Shown: positions 1 to 11,837, counted from the first letter of the stretch. The stretch is 64,000 nt of DNA from Galeruca laticollis (GCA_963921935.1 OY998176.1:136164299-136228298), one strand, 5' to 3'. Program-made: numbers and translations. Notes: generated by a model from the letters alone, not told the origin.

Positions 1-904
1 GAAACATCTACGAAATAGCAATTTAATTAACCTCCTAGTTTTTTTCTGAGAATACAGTGTATGCATCACAAAGTGGTAATTATAATACTATTTTTGGGCA
101 ACGTTTCAACATTGAAAAAATTCTACCGTCTCTTATTTTGAGAAAATCTATACAAATATCTCAGAAATGGTAAAAATTATGAAGGCGGTAAAAATGGAGG
201 GAACCAGCCTTATTTTCGAAGATGCAATTTCTTTTACATATAAAAGTTGACTGGTAGTTAATCTTTTCTTTCTAGAGGCCATCCACAACTGTTTGGAGTA
301 TAGTGTGCATTGTACTAAAAATTCAGTCAGTTGCAAATGCTCTCTAAAACACATCCTCAAAAGAATAAATACGTCGAAGAATTAGGCACCCTATTTTTTT
401 AAGTGTCAACATTTATTATAGAAAAAATAATGTATCCATTGCTCAGCAACCCAGACATGTAAATAAAGCAATATTATCCGAAATATAATTTTATTTCTTT
501 ATAAGTTTATGAACTGAAAAATCTGAAACAAAACAGAACATTCTGAAACTTAACAAAGTATTGCATTATATTATAGTATATTCTCATAAACTGAATGAAG
601 AAACCAAATGAATTTTCAACAGAAAATATTCTCGAGTCAAAATGTACCAAAATCATTCTTCATAGTACTAATTCTATCACAGTAAAAAGTAGTAATAATT
701 GAAATATTCTGAAAAAAATTATTAAAAATATAATAAACTAGTCTATCACAGTGTAATCACAGCAAAGTGTTGATTCTAACTCAACTAAAAACATATACTC
801 AAATAAAAAATAACATTCCATAAAGACTCTCAATTCTGACACAGTGTTTAGAATTAAAACGAAAAAACTAAAAAGACAAAAAATATCTCTGAATAATATA
901 TTGA
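1..904. other. AT-rich stretch without a recognisable gene
   Basis: I see only AT-rich sequence here. The one short open frame (148-360, minus) has no motif or recognisable composition and I treat it as chance. Confidence 0.5.
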
Positions 905-1200
905 ACAATATTAATATTCATGAAATTAACTGTCTCGACTCTTACTTCGTGGAATCTACTCATATTAGTGTTTTAAATGAAACTCAACGTTTCTAGTTAA
1001 TTCCACAATATAATAAAAGTTATTGAAAATTCTAAAAAATTGACAATTGTTTCAATAACTGAATATCATCGTCAGAATGACAGAAGTTACATTTCATTTG
1101 ATGCCTACCTGATGATTAGTAGTTATTTCATCGTCTAGCCAAAAATAACTACTAATCATCAGGTAGGCATCAAATGAAATGTAACTTCTGTCATTCTGAC
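905..1200. repeat. PLE terminal sequence folded into a short palindrome
   Basis: From about 929 the sequence matches the PLE terminal repeat also found at 57.1, 59.7, 59.9 and 60.7 kb. It contains a hairpin with arms 1071-1128 and 1143-1200 (58 bp each, near perfect) around a 14-nt spacer. Only one outer flank carries the terminal sequence, so the right-hand copy is truncated. The arrangement is inverted and head to head, as in the larger palindromes downstream. Confidence 0.75.
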
Positions 1201-1452
1201 AATGATATCACTGATCAACACTAATTTTATTGTCAACAATATTTGGGCGAATTGGCTATAATTTTGGAGATATATTATCAAAATATGATAAGATAGAGAA
1301 AAATATCAATTTAATAGATCAATGGCCATTATAAGCAACTTTTAGTAAAAAATATTAAAGTGGTTTCAAAAAAAGAGAAACGAAAAAATAATAAAACTCA
1401 TTTATTGATTAGGTATAACAGCAAAGAAATAATTTAATTTAAAAAATTACAT

Positions 1453-3141
1453 CTAATTCGTAGGAAAGAAGCTCTTTTTGTAGGATTTTCTTTCATGAGG
1501 ACCGTCAGGTACATCACGTTGGAGACTCCAACAATAGTCTGCCATCATATGATGATCCCCTCTGCCCTGATACCTTACCTCCATCTCCTTTATATCCTGG
1601 TGGAACCGTTCCCCTTGTTCCTCACTGAAATTGCCAAGATTGTCGGGAAATTTATCCAAGTGGCTATGAAGAAAGTGTACTTTATTACTCATATTAGTAC
1701 CCAAGTTTTTAAAGTTTAATAACATCTGTTGCACTAATTTCTCGTAATTGTCCGCTTTGTGATTACCCAAGAAATTTTTAACTACCATAACAAAGCTACA
1801 CCAAGCAGCAGATTCAAGTGTCGTCATGTGATTTGTAAAATTAGAGTCCTTAATAAGTTTGCGAATTTGAGGGCCATCAAAAATACCCACTTTTAGCTTT
1901 TCCATACTTAGCCTAGGAAACGATCTACAAATGTATTTGAAGCTCTCGCCATGTTTACTGAAAGCCTTAACAAATTGTTTCATTAGTCCTAACTTGATGT
2001 GGAGCAGTGGGAGAATGATTTTTTCACGGTCAACCAATGGTTCGTTTATGACATTTGCTGTTCCTACAGTCATATTTTGTCTTATTGGCCAATTAACCAT
2101 ATTCCAATGATCTTGCTTCACCCTACTATCCCACAAGCAGATGAAACAAGGGTATTTTGTGTACCCACCTTGCTGCCCAAGCAAGGAATTGACAATTTTT
2201 AGATCAACACAAATGGAAAACTGATGTTCTTCATAGGATAGTTTCTGTAATACCAACTTGATGTTTTGATATTCTTCCTTAAGTTTTGTTGAGTGGGCGA
2301 TAGGAATTGACGCATATCGGTTGCCATTGTGTAGCAAAACACACTTTAAACTTCTACTGGAACTGTCTATGAATAGTCGCCAATTACCTGGGACAAATTG
2401 TATTCCCATTTGACGAAAAAGTCTGGGAATGTTGTTGCAATAAATAAGATTTTCATCTTGGCTAAAGTAAGGAACAAGTTTCACCTCTCGTATTCTATAA
2501 ATGGTTACTTTTATATCTGGTTGTAGACAGTTTTTTTCTTTTAATCTGGATGCCAGAAGCTCAGATGCTTGCTTTGATAGACCGAGATCCCGTATCAGGT
2601 CATTCAGTTCTTCTTGAGAGAACTGCTGTGGTGTTGATTGTATTTCCTGCTCATATTCACTTCCACTGCTACTGTACTGGTCCTTAATTTGTTCTTCTTC
2701 TTCCGCCATCAGAACATCTGGCAGTGTTATATATACTGATACGGGAATCTCTACGCTATGTGGCACATGTCTTCGTGCTGATTCTAAATCAGGATAATCC
2801 CATTTGCCTTTCTTGTATTTGTTAAAACCTTTTACATTAACTAACCAAAAATAACAATCATCATGGTGGTTCTAAGGTTATCTCCACGCCATGGGCACAC
2901 CAAATTTCAAACTTTTTCTTTTTTCGTTTGACCACTGTCGTGAACATTCGACACACGTTGTGCACACTATATCGGGAGCCCAGGACTTGTCTTGGTCTCC
3001 AAGCTGTACGCCGAAATAAGCTTGATAAGCTTGTCTAACAAAATCTGTGATATTTTTTCTTTGTTTCGCTACAGTATATTCTCCACAAATGTAGCAGAAG
3101 ATATTAGGGCTGTTCAAACAGCTTCTGCGTAAAGAACTCAT
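1453..3141 (-). pseudogene. Dispersed-type ORF with putative DDE transposase core, two nonsense codons
   Basis: This is a single reading frame of 563 codons without an intron, read on the minus strand from an ATG at 3141. It is interrupted by TAA (2878-2880) and TAG (2872-2874), two codons apart. The N-terminal part has Cys pairs (CYIC near residue 16, CTTCVEC near residue 60) that look zinc-binding. A further Cys in a CYFC-like pattern just after the stops reads as Trp here. The C-terminal part has a strand with FIDSS, then CVDLKIVNSLLG followed by CFIC, and a late acidic FSEEQGERFH. This spacing suggests an RNase H-like D-D-E core. I cannot name the family. The style resembles multicopy arthropod ORFs. 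The nuclease assignment is inference, while the frame and stops are seen directly. Confidence 0.6.
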
Positions 3142-6100
3142 TCCTCTGAAAAACGAGTAACTTTAGTTAAAAATATAGGTACAAATATTCGTCACATGTA
3201 CTCCTACCTTCCACTTGACGTCTATTAAATTTAAATAACTTCACTAGGTAGGCAATAAGAACTAAATACACAAAATACGTAAGAAAAACACAATAACCAC
3301 GACGCTAAGTCTTAGTAGAACAACTGCTTATGCTGAACTGACAGTTAAAATCAAGAGACACGTGATCAGCGGACGGCACGTGGTACACTCACCAAACAGG
3401 GTCGAACTCTCGTTTCTGCGTGAATTTCTTGTTCGTAAATTATTCTTAAAAAATAAAAAGCATATGTTATAGCTAAATTCCTTAAAAAATTATGTATTCA
3501 TTACCTCAAAAACTAGAGCCAATTTGGAAAAACTGCTTTCATTTTTGAATTCAGCAGACCTGAATCACCCTAAATTCGTTCAAAAATACTTGGCAACAAA
3601 TTTTTTTTTAAATTTTGTAGGGCGGTGTTATAGATTTAAATAGCAATTTTGATACAAATTCAGACACCGATAGCAACGAAAATGATTGATATTCTGATTT
3701 ATCGGGTATTGAAGAACTTTCCGACGAAAATTAAGCAACTACATTTTGACCAAAATGAGGTTTCATTGAATTTGTAAAGTTGGGTTTTATCACCTGTGGG
3801 TTCTGTTAGTAAATCAATCTTTCGATTTTAAAATTAGCTAGCAATTAATAATTTATTATTGTAAACAATTTTAATTAGGTATTTTTAATTCCATTCAATT
3901 ACCCTTTTTTGTCTAATAATATTTGTCGGCTTTTAAATTTTTTTCCATTCCCCCCTCCTCATTATCCCTCAAATGTTTTGTCATTTTCTCCACTATAAAT
4001 AATATAATTTGAGAAGAAATGGCTTATTTTTATTTCGATATCTTTCAATCAATTTTCTTTATTTAATTTGAAGGTAACTACATTTTAATTTGTATCAAAA
4101 AAAATTCAAATATTGGTTTTTTTGTAAGTGTAAAATTTTATATATCGCCAAGAAAAAAGAATGTTCAATCAAAACTTTTTGAATAAAAAAACGATTAATT
4201 TGTTCAATAGAAATGAAAATAACTACAATTTTTACTAAATGCTCAAAAGAGAAATAAAATAAAATATTGAAATCAGTTATTATTTTTACGATTGTTTTAG
4301 TGTTTCGGTTGTGTGCCCTACTGATACTTTTTTGTCGATTTCATATAACAGAACAATAGTTTACCTTACCATTATATCAACAAAAAATCATAAACATATT
4401 TTAAAAATTATGAAATTGGTATTGAAATTTAGAATAGCACCGAAATTTACCTGATTACCTAAGCAATAGTTCCTAACTTGTTTCACCGACTGTACTTTCC
4501 CAAAATAGTGAGTTACTGTTATCCTTTACACAGCTGAGTTCTCTGTTATCTTCTGCGCATTTGAGGGATCTTCCTTCGTTTGCCAAGCACTACCTATTAC
4601 ACTGTTTATCATAATAAATACTTTGGACTAGCAATTTTATGTTCTTGGAGAGGTATTTAGCGAGTTGACCCTTAATCCCTATGACCCGAGTGACGTTTGA
4701 ACTTTATTGTGTATTACTTGTACATTTCGTTTAAACATATTATTCTAGTTATGTTTTGGCTTTAATACACGAACTATAAATACACTAGATTGATATATTA
4801 GACTTTTGTGACATTTACTTTTGTTGTTGCAACCTAATTTCCAAATCTCTTATGAAGTGGTTGGTTACTCAGTTATGTTATTTCTTTTTCAGATGTGTCA
4901 TTTCGACATAGCGCTTTTCCTGAGAAACGCCCCACATTTTTTTTATGATAATTTAAAAATAGTAAGTTAATTCACTATTATCATATTTTATGTCGCTTTT
5001 ATAATATCTTGTTTACTTTAGTAATTTTTTTAGATTTCGCTCGGACTAAATATTTAACACCTCACATATATTTAAGGGATTATTCTTAAAACCAGGATTT
5101 TACTAGAATAACTACAATACTTGAAATTAACCTCTTTGAAACCGTTGATTTCTATTTCCAGAATTGCACGAGGTTCCAGTTTCACATGGTGTGAAATATT
5201 CACTAGATTTCTTAAGAACTAGGAATTTTTGGATAAGCTGCAACATTGTATGAAACTCGGAAGATAAAGACTCAGACCTATCCACCGGACTTTGTGGAGA
5301 CACAGCTCCGGGTATTGTGATACCGCTTGTTTGGTGCGGTGCCAGTAGGTCAGTAAGAACACGACAGATTGGCGTAACTTGATACCATTACATAGATGCA
5401 TCCATTGTTGCCAGATTGAGAAAATAGCTGGAAAGCTAGTATTAGAATATATAATTCACTAAAAATTGTTTGGTTAATATTACATTTAAAATAAGAATTG
5501 TTGAAATCATATTTAATAACTTTAGCGATGTTGTCATTCAAATTATTCAATAACATAAATATTTTTCACAATATTTAACTAGAAATTAAGAAAACAATAT
5601 GAAATTATTTTAAATTGTATCTTTTTACTATCATTTAGTAATCTTAAAGATCGTATTTGTCCGTTTCATCATTAATAACAGTTTATAAATAATAACATAT
5701 CTTTTGGAGGAGATTAACTAATTTTTCCTTCACTACAAATTTTGGTACTATTTTTTGTTTCTAATATTACCGAGCATGTTAGAGGAGCTACAATGTTTTC
5801 CATTAGCGCCAACTCTTCACTTTTTTTCCCACAGTTTTATTTCGCAGCTGTCGTTATATATGCCTGATTCACATAAATAAACACTGACCGAAGAATATCA
5901 AGTAACATAAATAAAATGAATATGTAGGTTAACATCCATGCAAAGCAGGTGTCGTATTACTAGAGCAATATTTGCAGATTCAAGAAGATAAAACAAATAC
6001 AAGATGAAACATTGAGCAGAAGAAGTGAGATTTTCTTGGAAGACCACAAAAAACGCAATTTACTTTTTGATATTGAGAATAACATAGATAATTTGCTGTC

Positions 6101-6480
6101 TAGCTGATGCAATAGAGTCTGAAGTTTGTTTTAAAACCTCACAATTGTCTTATTTAACTAGAGCAGGAGGTTACAAGATGAATTATTGTTTCAAAAACAT
6201 AATTTCCTCTCAATAAATAAGAACACAGGAAGTGTACTAAGACAATAGAAAAGGAAGCGACTCTTGCAGATCGCGTAACTTAAAATGTGATTCCGATGAG
6301 GTTGAAAGAGACAGGAGACGGCTTGTCACTTCATTGGTGCGACTATACCCATCTTCAATAATCAAATAGAGGTGTCGCATGGCAGTTGTTAAGCTACATC
6401 GACTTCATACAATGTAGTTAAGCGTAAAGCAACATACCTAAGCAACCAACGACACTATCGGTATTTGTCCCGTCCCTATT
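3142..6480. other. No gene recognised
   Basis: AT-rich sequence. Near 3615-3735 (plus) a short frame reads as an acidic Asp/Ser/Asn-rich tail broken by a stop. Around 5160-5400 there is a slightly GC-richer patch with weak open frames on both strands. Neither has a motif I can identify. Confidence 0.4.
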
Positions 6481-6487
6481 CGTATGC

Positions 6488-6638
6488 ACATGCAGAGGAA
6501 GAAGACAAACTGATTAATTTAGTAAGTAGATATCCTTCTCTTTATGACACGAGTGTGGAAAATTTTAAAAATAATATGATTAGAAGATAATATATGGAAA
6601 GACATTTAAATGGGACTAAAAAAACAGTAAGTAGTTCC
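6488..6638 (+). pseudogene. MADF-domain fragment
   Basis: Translated on the plus strand, 6495-6584 reads as an acidic start followed by DKLINLVSRYPSLYDTS, the usual opening of a MADF (Adf-1-like) DNA-binding domain. The next conserved block (NIWKDI, then MGLKKT) appears in a neighbouring frame, so there is a one-base shift near 6580, and a stop follows NIWKDI. A GTAAGT at the end of the fragment could be a splice donor. MADF proteins are known as companions of Harbinger transposons and as host regulators. A Harbinger relic lies at 41 kb but is not adjacent. The fragment is short and certainly non-functional. Confidence 0.45.
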
Positions 6639-7280
6639 TTTTCTTATTTATAAGAGTACAAAATATTGTTGGCAATCTTTAAAACACGATCAATAACAAC
6701 TACTTCTACCCTGTCGCTCATCTTGTCGCCGCCATCGACTATGATATGTCGTTTATCGAAAGCGGCACATCGCACATATACGTAATTATTTGTGTCAATA
6801 ATATTCCAAATAAAAAAAATGAGATATGTACACGAACACAGAAATATTCAAACAATGATTGTAAAAGTGAAGATCCAAATTTTGAGAAGAAACTTGAAAC
6901 ATACCGAATCCATCTTCATTTGTAGCAGGTTTAACGCCACGATATGCCATGATTGAAGGAAACAAATATACGTTTGTACAGAGGCTAGACCACAGATAAC
7001 GAGATAACCCACAGACACGGTTCTTAGACTATAGGGTTACCTCTTCCCATGGTGGAGGGGAGAAATTAATTCTCGTTCTACGTCACAAGAGTACAACGGT
7101 CGAACCGCCGAACTCAATCAACGTAAAACGTTACAAGTTTGCGAGGTTGTCTTTTGTAATTTTTGAAGTTCATTCGCAAGATTGAAGTGAATTTTTAATG
7201 TAATAGAATATTTTTAATAGGGTAAACATGGGATGATGGTTATGGAATTGCCTTAAACTTAATTTTTGCACAATTTCGGA
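6639..7280. other. No gene recognised; upstream flank of the P-element relic
   Basis: This holds AT-rich sequence plus a GC-richer stretch around 6960-7150. A P-element terminal inverted repeat would be expected somewhere here, but I could not pair one with the right end. Confidence 0.35.
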
Positions 7281-8522
7281 ATGCCCGGTACGGGTTGTTG
7301 TGTGGCCATTTGTGGTAATAATTATTACAAACAAAAGTCTAGAGGGCAACAGCAAATAGCATTTTTCACCTTTCCCAAAGACGAAAAGTTACATAAATTA
7401 TGGATTATGCGTTGTCATCGTAAAGATAAGATTAATATAAGGACTGCAAGAGTATGCAGTGATCATTTCAGAGGGGAAGCTTTTGTTGATGATATGTATT
7501 CACGAATGATGGGAACTAAACCAAAATTGAAATTAAAGAATGGTGGTAAGTTTTTTTTATTCAGTATTATGTTCATATATTCTAGCAATTCCAAGTCAAA
7601 AATAAAAATTTGAAAAAATGTTTTCAAAAGAAAAAGAATCTGCAATAAGTGATAGAAGAATGGCTGTGAAAAGACACAATGCAATCATTAAAGATGTATT
7701 GGAGGCGCATTTGCAAGAATGCGAAGAAATAAGTAGAGTAAACATAGATTTGTTTGATGTGCCTAGTACAAGTAAAGAATCAGATGAAGATATCTTAAAA
7801 CGGAAGTATGATGAGCTAGTTGTAGTAGAAAACTTAAAATTAAAAGAAAAATTGGAAGAAAAGGAGAGGAAATTGTTTAATGTAAAAATGAAAATTACAG
7901 AATTAAGTAAAATCAACAAGGACAAAGACATAGATATTGAGAAAAACATTTTGGGCCTGTTTCAACACATATTTACTAAAAATGAATTAGAAATTATTTT
8001 TAAAAAGAAACAGGGAGCATATTGGAGTACAGAAGAAATATCAAAGGCTTTCACAATACGATATTTTAGTAAAAGGTGTTACATTTACTTAAGAAATACT
8101 CTTAAATACCCTTTACCTGGAATTTCAACATTGCAGAAATGGGCTACTCATATTAACCTTAAATCTGGTCTTCTAAAAGATGTTCTTCGAGTAATGTTTA
8201 CTGCTGGAAAATCAAATACTGAGATACAAAGAGTAATCGTCCTCTCATATGATGAAATGAAAGTGTGTTCTGTTTATGAATTTGACCAAAAAGAAGATGA
8301 AGTGGTAGGTCCATATAAATACATGCAGGTAGTAATGGCTAGAGGACTTTTTGATAGATGGAAACAACCAGTCTACATTTGCTTTGATACCAGCATGACA
8401 CAGAATATTTTATCTGAAATACTTACAGAATTACATAAAATAAATTATGACGTGGTTGCATGTGTCTGTGATTGAAATGAATATTTCAATTGAGAGAACA
8501 TACTCCCCACATCCAGTCACAG

Positions 8523-8524
<2 letters not shown>
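7281..8524 (+). pseudogene. P-element-type transposase, 5' part with THAP domain
   Basis: The ATG at 7281 opens a THAP zinc finger: CVAIC at the start, FFTFPKD in the middle, VCSDHF later, giving the C2CH spacing. A 40-nt intron fits at 7546-7585 (GTAAG to CTAG) and restores the AIPS stretch that follows THAP domains. This reading leaves a TAA at 7603-7605. Next come a coiled coil (about 7740-7960), an HTH-like block (PGISTLQKWA) and the RNase H-like region with VLSYDEMKV, whose Asp is the likely first catalytic residue, then ICFDTS. The frame stops at 8473. After a small deletion it continues in another frame (ISIERTYSPHPVT) until it runs into the TA tract at 8525. The transposase would cut and rejoin P-element ends in the nucleus. 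The downstream part is at 19.6-20.7 kb. Confidence 0.85.

Positions 8525-8591
<67 letters not shown>
8525..8591. repeat. (TA)n microsatellite
   Basis: An uninterrupted TA run that begins exactly where P-element coding sequence is lost. It separates that coding from the PLE fragment downstream. Confidence 0.95.
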
Positions 8592-8593
<2 letters not shown>

Positions 8594-8595
8594 GC

Positions 8596-9208
8596 ATTCG
8601 TATCAAAAAACTTAAAAATATTGTTTGATATATTTAAGAACAATGGTTACCCAACAGGCATTTTAAAGAAATTAATATATAACACCGACTTTTATGACGG
8701 TCAAGTTGACGAACATAGTGAGCAAACCATAAAATATTATAAACTTGCGTGAATTACTAATCTAACTCATTTAATTTTACCTCTGTTTAAAAATTTTACC
8801 AATATTAAGATTGTTAAATATAATTTAATAACCAATTCTAACCTTTTTTCTAAAGTAAAAGACCCAACACCTACTTTATACAACACAAATGTTATTTACA
8901 AAATGGATTGCTCACAGTGTCAGGGATGTCATGTTGGTCAAACCTCACAATGGCTTAAGCAGCGCATTACCCAGCACAAGAGTGATTGTCGTTCTGGCAA
9001 AAATAATTGTGCAGTTGTGGACCATTTTTTAAAAACAGGACATACGTTCGACTACAATAGTGCTAAGATACTGCAACATGCGGACCGATACAAACATCGA
9101 TTGTTTTATGAGATGTATCATATTGCTAGGAACCCTAACGCGATAAACCTCAAAGCAGACACTAATGGACTTAGTAATATTTATTGTCAACTTTTAAAAT
9201 CATTTTAG
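8596..9208 (+). pseudogene. PLE 3' fragment with GIY-YIG endonuclease domain
   Basis: An open frame runs from about 8762 to the stop at 9206-9208. It ends in a GIY-YIG domain of the PLE type: YKMDCSQCQGCHVGQT, then QRITQHKSDC, a conserved Asn/His region and a closing Glu-containing helix. In PLEs this nuclease follows the reverse transcriptase and nicks target DNA for priming. The usual Tyr of the YIG motif is His here, which may disable it. The RT is missing, so the copy is 5'-truncated. Upstream (8596-8760) the inter-domain linker survives with stops. It sits inside the P-element relic, next to the TA tract. Confidence 0.75.
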
Positions 9209-9434
9209 AAATTGATTTGTCTTATCACCCTGTAATTTGTTTTAGTGTGTTTCTTGTCAGTTTTTTGTAAACATTTTTATATCTATACCTTTTTGGTTTT
9301 TTAAAATTATTTTAATTAGTCTTGTCCTAAACCTTTTAATGTCTAGACGTCACTAAATTCCAGACTCTAAAATCTGTAAGTTAACCATTTGTTATTGTGT
9401 GCAATTGTTTATTAAATAAATTTTGTAGTATCTC

Positions 9435-9480
9435 CTGATGAAGCTACCAAACGGTGGCGAAATATTGAGCATAGGATAAT
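9435..9480 (+). ncRNA. Hammerhead-ribozyme-like core in PLE 3' region
   Basis: CTGATGA (9435-9441) is followed by a six-pair stem (GCTACC with GGTGGC around AAAC) and then GAAA (9459-9462). This is the order of conserved hammerhead blocks, and PLEs are known to carry hammerheads in their terminal repeats. The base after GAAA is T rather than C and I cannot draw a convincing stem III, so it may be a decayed copy. Confidence 0.35.
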
Positions 9481-9576
9481 AGTTTCATTTCATTTCACTG
9501 ACCGCATACCCGATAATTCCCCCTCTATATTGAATCAAGTACGGTCGATAAACAACAGAAGCATCTTTTTGCTTTC

Positions 9577-9602
9577 TATATATATATATATATATATATA
9601 TA
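9577..9602. repeat. (TA)n microsatellite at left edge of the big palindrome
   Basis: A short TA run between the first PLE fragment and the palindrome. A matching TA run (11498-11524) lies just outside the right arm. Confidence 0.9.
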
Positions 9603-9707
9603 GTTTTTCTTTTTTTTGGTTCTTGGTCTTTTTTATTTACTTATATATTGTTATTTTATATTCTTGGGATTGAGGACCATTTTTAAAGACATTTAACTAG
9701 TAGTTAA

Positions 9708-9750
9708 TACATTTTTATTTTACGTTTCGGTCTTCCATGACCTTCATCAG
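9708..9750 (-). ncRNA. Hammerhead-ribozyme-like core, left arm
   Basis: Mirror copy of the motif at 11398-11440, read on the minus strand. See that entry for the stems. Confidence 0.45.
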
Positions 9751-10163
9751 AAATAAATTTTTTTATTAAAACTAAAAGAAATGGTACAAGTTACAGAAAG
9801 AATTTTTAAAAACAAAACAAATAAATCTTACCTTCGACAGAACGTTCATTTGATTATTTAATATATTTTATAGATGTTTTTAGGATGCATCACATAATAG
9901 AATACAACTCACACCACAAAACAAAACGAACATTTTAAAAATATGACATTCACTGATTAAAATTTGTATTGGAATATACGAGTATTTGTTCTATACAATG
10001 AAAGCAGCCGTAACGAGGTTTTAATGTGTCGTTTTTGTGTTGACTGGTATTAAATTGAAGTTTATATTTATATAGGGAGTGGTAATAAATGGATTTTATA
10101 TTTATATAGGGAGTGGTAATAAATTTATTATATTTGGAATGTGCCACGTGTTTCTCTATATTT

Positions 10164-10573
10164 CTAAGTTTTTATAATGTTATTATAAATTTTACTAAGA
10201 TTTTTTGTGTCAGTCTTTAAATTTACGGAACTAGTTTTTCTCTGTATTTCTATCATTTCTAGAACTTCGCGTTTTTTTGTATGGTTTTCACTTCGAAGAA
10301 TTTTTGTGTTTTCGAAATCAAATTCGTGCTGGTTTTCTGAAACATGGATAGTGAGTGCCGTTTTGTTTCGTTTGTCATATTTGTGACTATTTATTCTGCT
10401 TTTCAAATACTGACTTGTTTGTCCGATGTAGACCCCTTCACAGTTTTTACATGGTATTTCATACACTATATTGCTCTTTTTTTCTTTTGAGATTGAACTT
10501 TTTAGATTGGTGTAATTGGTTTTTAGTAGGTTGTACCCTTTATGAGCAACATGTATGTTGTGGTGAGAAAAAG
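10164..10573 (-). pseudogene. PLE GIY-YIG domain, left palindrome arm
   Basis: From the palindrome centre to a stop at 10164-10166 this frame encodes a linker and a GIY-YIG domain: IVYEIPCKNCEGVYIGQT, then RINSHKYDKR, ENQHEFDFEN and a helix with EMIEIQRK. It ends in NLKTDTKNLSKIYNN, the usual PLE C-terminus. The open frame formally continues across the centre to 10793, but those ~70 residues are only the antisense of the other arm. The RT is absent. The domain itself has no visible lesion. Confidence 0.85.
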
Positions 10574-10574
10574 A

Positions 10575-10984
10575 CATTTTCTCACCACAACATACATGTT
10601 GCTCATAAAGGGTACAACCTACTAAAAACCAATTACACCAATCTAAAAAGTTCAATCTCAAAAGAAAAAAAGAGCAATATAGTGTATGAAATACCATGTA
10701 AAAACTGTGAAGGGGTCTACATCGGACAAACAAGTCAGTATTTGAAAAGCAGAATAAATAGTCACAAATATGACAAACGAAACAAAACGGCACTCACTAT
10801 CCATGTTTCAGAAAACCAGCACGAATTTGATTTCGAAAACACAAAAATTCTTCGAAGTGAAAACCATACAAAAAAACGCGAAGTTCTAGAAATGATAGAA
10901 ATACAGAGAAAAACTAGTTCCGTAAATTTAAAGACTGACACAAAAAATCTTAGTAAAATTTATAATAACATTATAAAAACTTAG
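10575..10984 (+). pseudogene. PLE GIY-YIG domain, right palindrome arm
   Basis: Same protein as the left arm, on the opposite strand, with the stop at 10982-10984. The conserved GVYIGQT and RINSHK blocks are intact. The lack of differences between arms means the duplication is very recent, kept identical by conversion, or an artefact. The frame extends backwards through the centre to 10355, again as antisense of the other arm. Confidence 0.85.
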
Positions 10985-11397
10985 AAATATAGAGAAACAC
11001 GTGGCACATTCCAAATATAATAAATTTATTACCACTCCCTATATAAATATAAAATCCATTTATTACCACTCCCTATATAAATATAAACTTCAATTTAATA
11101 CCAGTCAACACAAAAACGACACATTAAAACCTCGTTACGGCTGCTTTCATTGTATAGAACAAATACTCGTATATTCCAATACAAATTTTAATCAGTGAAT
11201 GTCATATTTTTAAAATGTTCGTTTTGTTTTGTGGTGTGAGTTGTATTCTATTATGTGATGCATCCTAAAAACATCTATAAAATATATTAAATAATCAAAT
11301 GAACGTTCTGTCGAAGGTAAGATTTATTTGTTTTGTTTTTAAAAATTCTTTCTGTAACTTGTACCATTTCTTTTAGTTTTAATAAAAAAATTTATTT

Positions 11398-11440
11398 CTG
11401 ATGAAGGTCATGGAAGACCGAAACGTAAAATAAAAATGTA
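11398..11440 (+). ncRNA. Hammerhead-ribozyme-like core, right arm
   Basis: CTGATGA (11398-11404) is followed by stem II (GGTC with GACC around ATGGAA), then GAAAC and a possible stem III (ACGT with ATGT, one G-U pair), ending at GTA, an allowed cleavage triplet. Order and spacing fit a type I hammerhead of the kind known in PLE terminal repeats. Stem I pairing is weak in this copy, so activity is uncertain. Confidence 0.45.
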
Positions 11441-11525
11441 TTAACTACTAGTTAAATGTCTTTAAAAATGGTCCTCAATCCCAAGAATATAAAATAACTA
11501 TATATATATATATATATATATATAG

Positions 11526-11837
11526 TATATTTATTTATTATATCATATTATTTTAGATGTTTTATATGTTATGTTGTAATATGTTAATACGGCTAGCTCA
11601 AATAATTTATTGATTTAAATTTTTGTATAATTATGATTTGTACGGATTTGGGAGCATGAAACCCTCTCTGCTCTTTGAGTTCCTGTTGCTGTGAATATCT
11701 TCGTTATTAAATAAAAAGAAACACTTTACTTGTTAACATAATTTAATTTTTTTAATAATGAGAATTTTTTTTGTAAAATTTATCATACTACGCCTATGTG
11801 TGGCTGAACTAGAATTGTCGATCCGTTTTATGTATGC
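11526..11837 (-). repeat. LTR of gypsy element, 3' copy
   Basis: A direct repeat of 19325-19636: the same 312 bp without gaps and about ten mismatches by eye. Because the coding lies on the minus strand, this is the downstream LTR. I see no polypurine tract next to its inner edge, so the sequence bordering it may be rearranged. The outer edge abuts the TA run at the palindrome. Confidence 0.85.

Larger units (their letters stand above)
9651..11497. repeat. Near-perfect 1.85-kb palindrome made of two PLE 3' ends
   Basis: The two arms (9651-10573 and 10575-11497, about 923 bp each) are mirror images around position 10574 with essentially no spacer. Deduced proteins from the two arms agree except at the very centre. 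Each arm holds the end of a PLE: GIY-YIG coding next to the centre, then a 3' UTR with a hammerhead-like core and a terminus at the outer edge. The two truncated 5' ends meet head to head. TA runs lie on both sides. Confidence 0.95.

Noticed and set aside
148..360. 70-codon ORF at the window start
   Set aside because: No motif and random-looking composition.
10574..10984. 209-residue ORFs spanning the palindrome centre as whole proteins
   Set aside because: The first ~70 residues of each are only the antisense of the opposite arm. Only the part beyond the centre is PLE coding.
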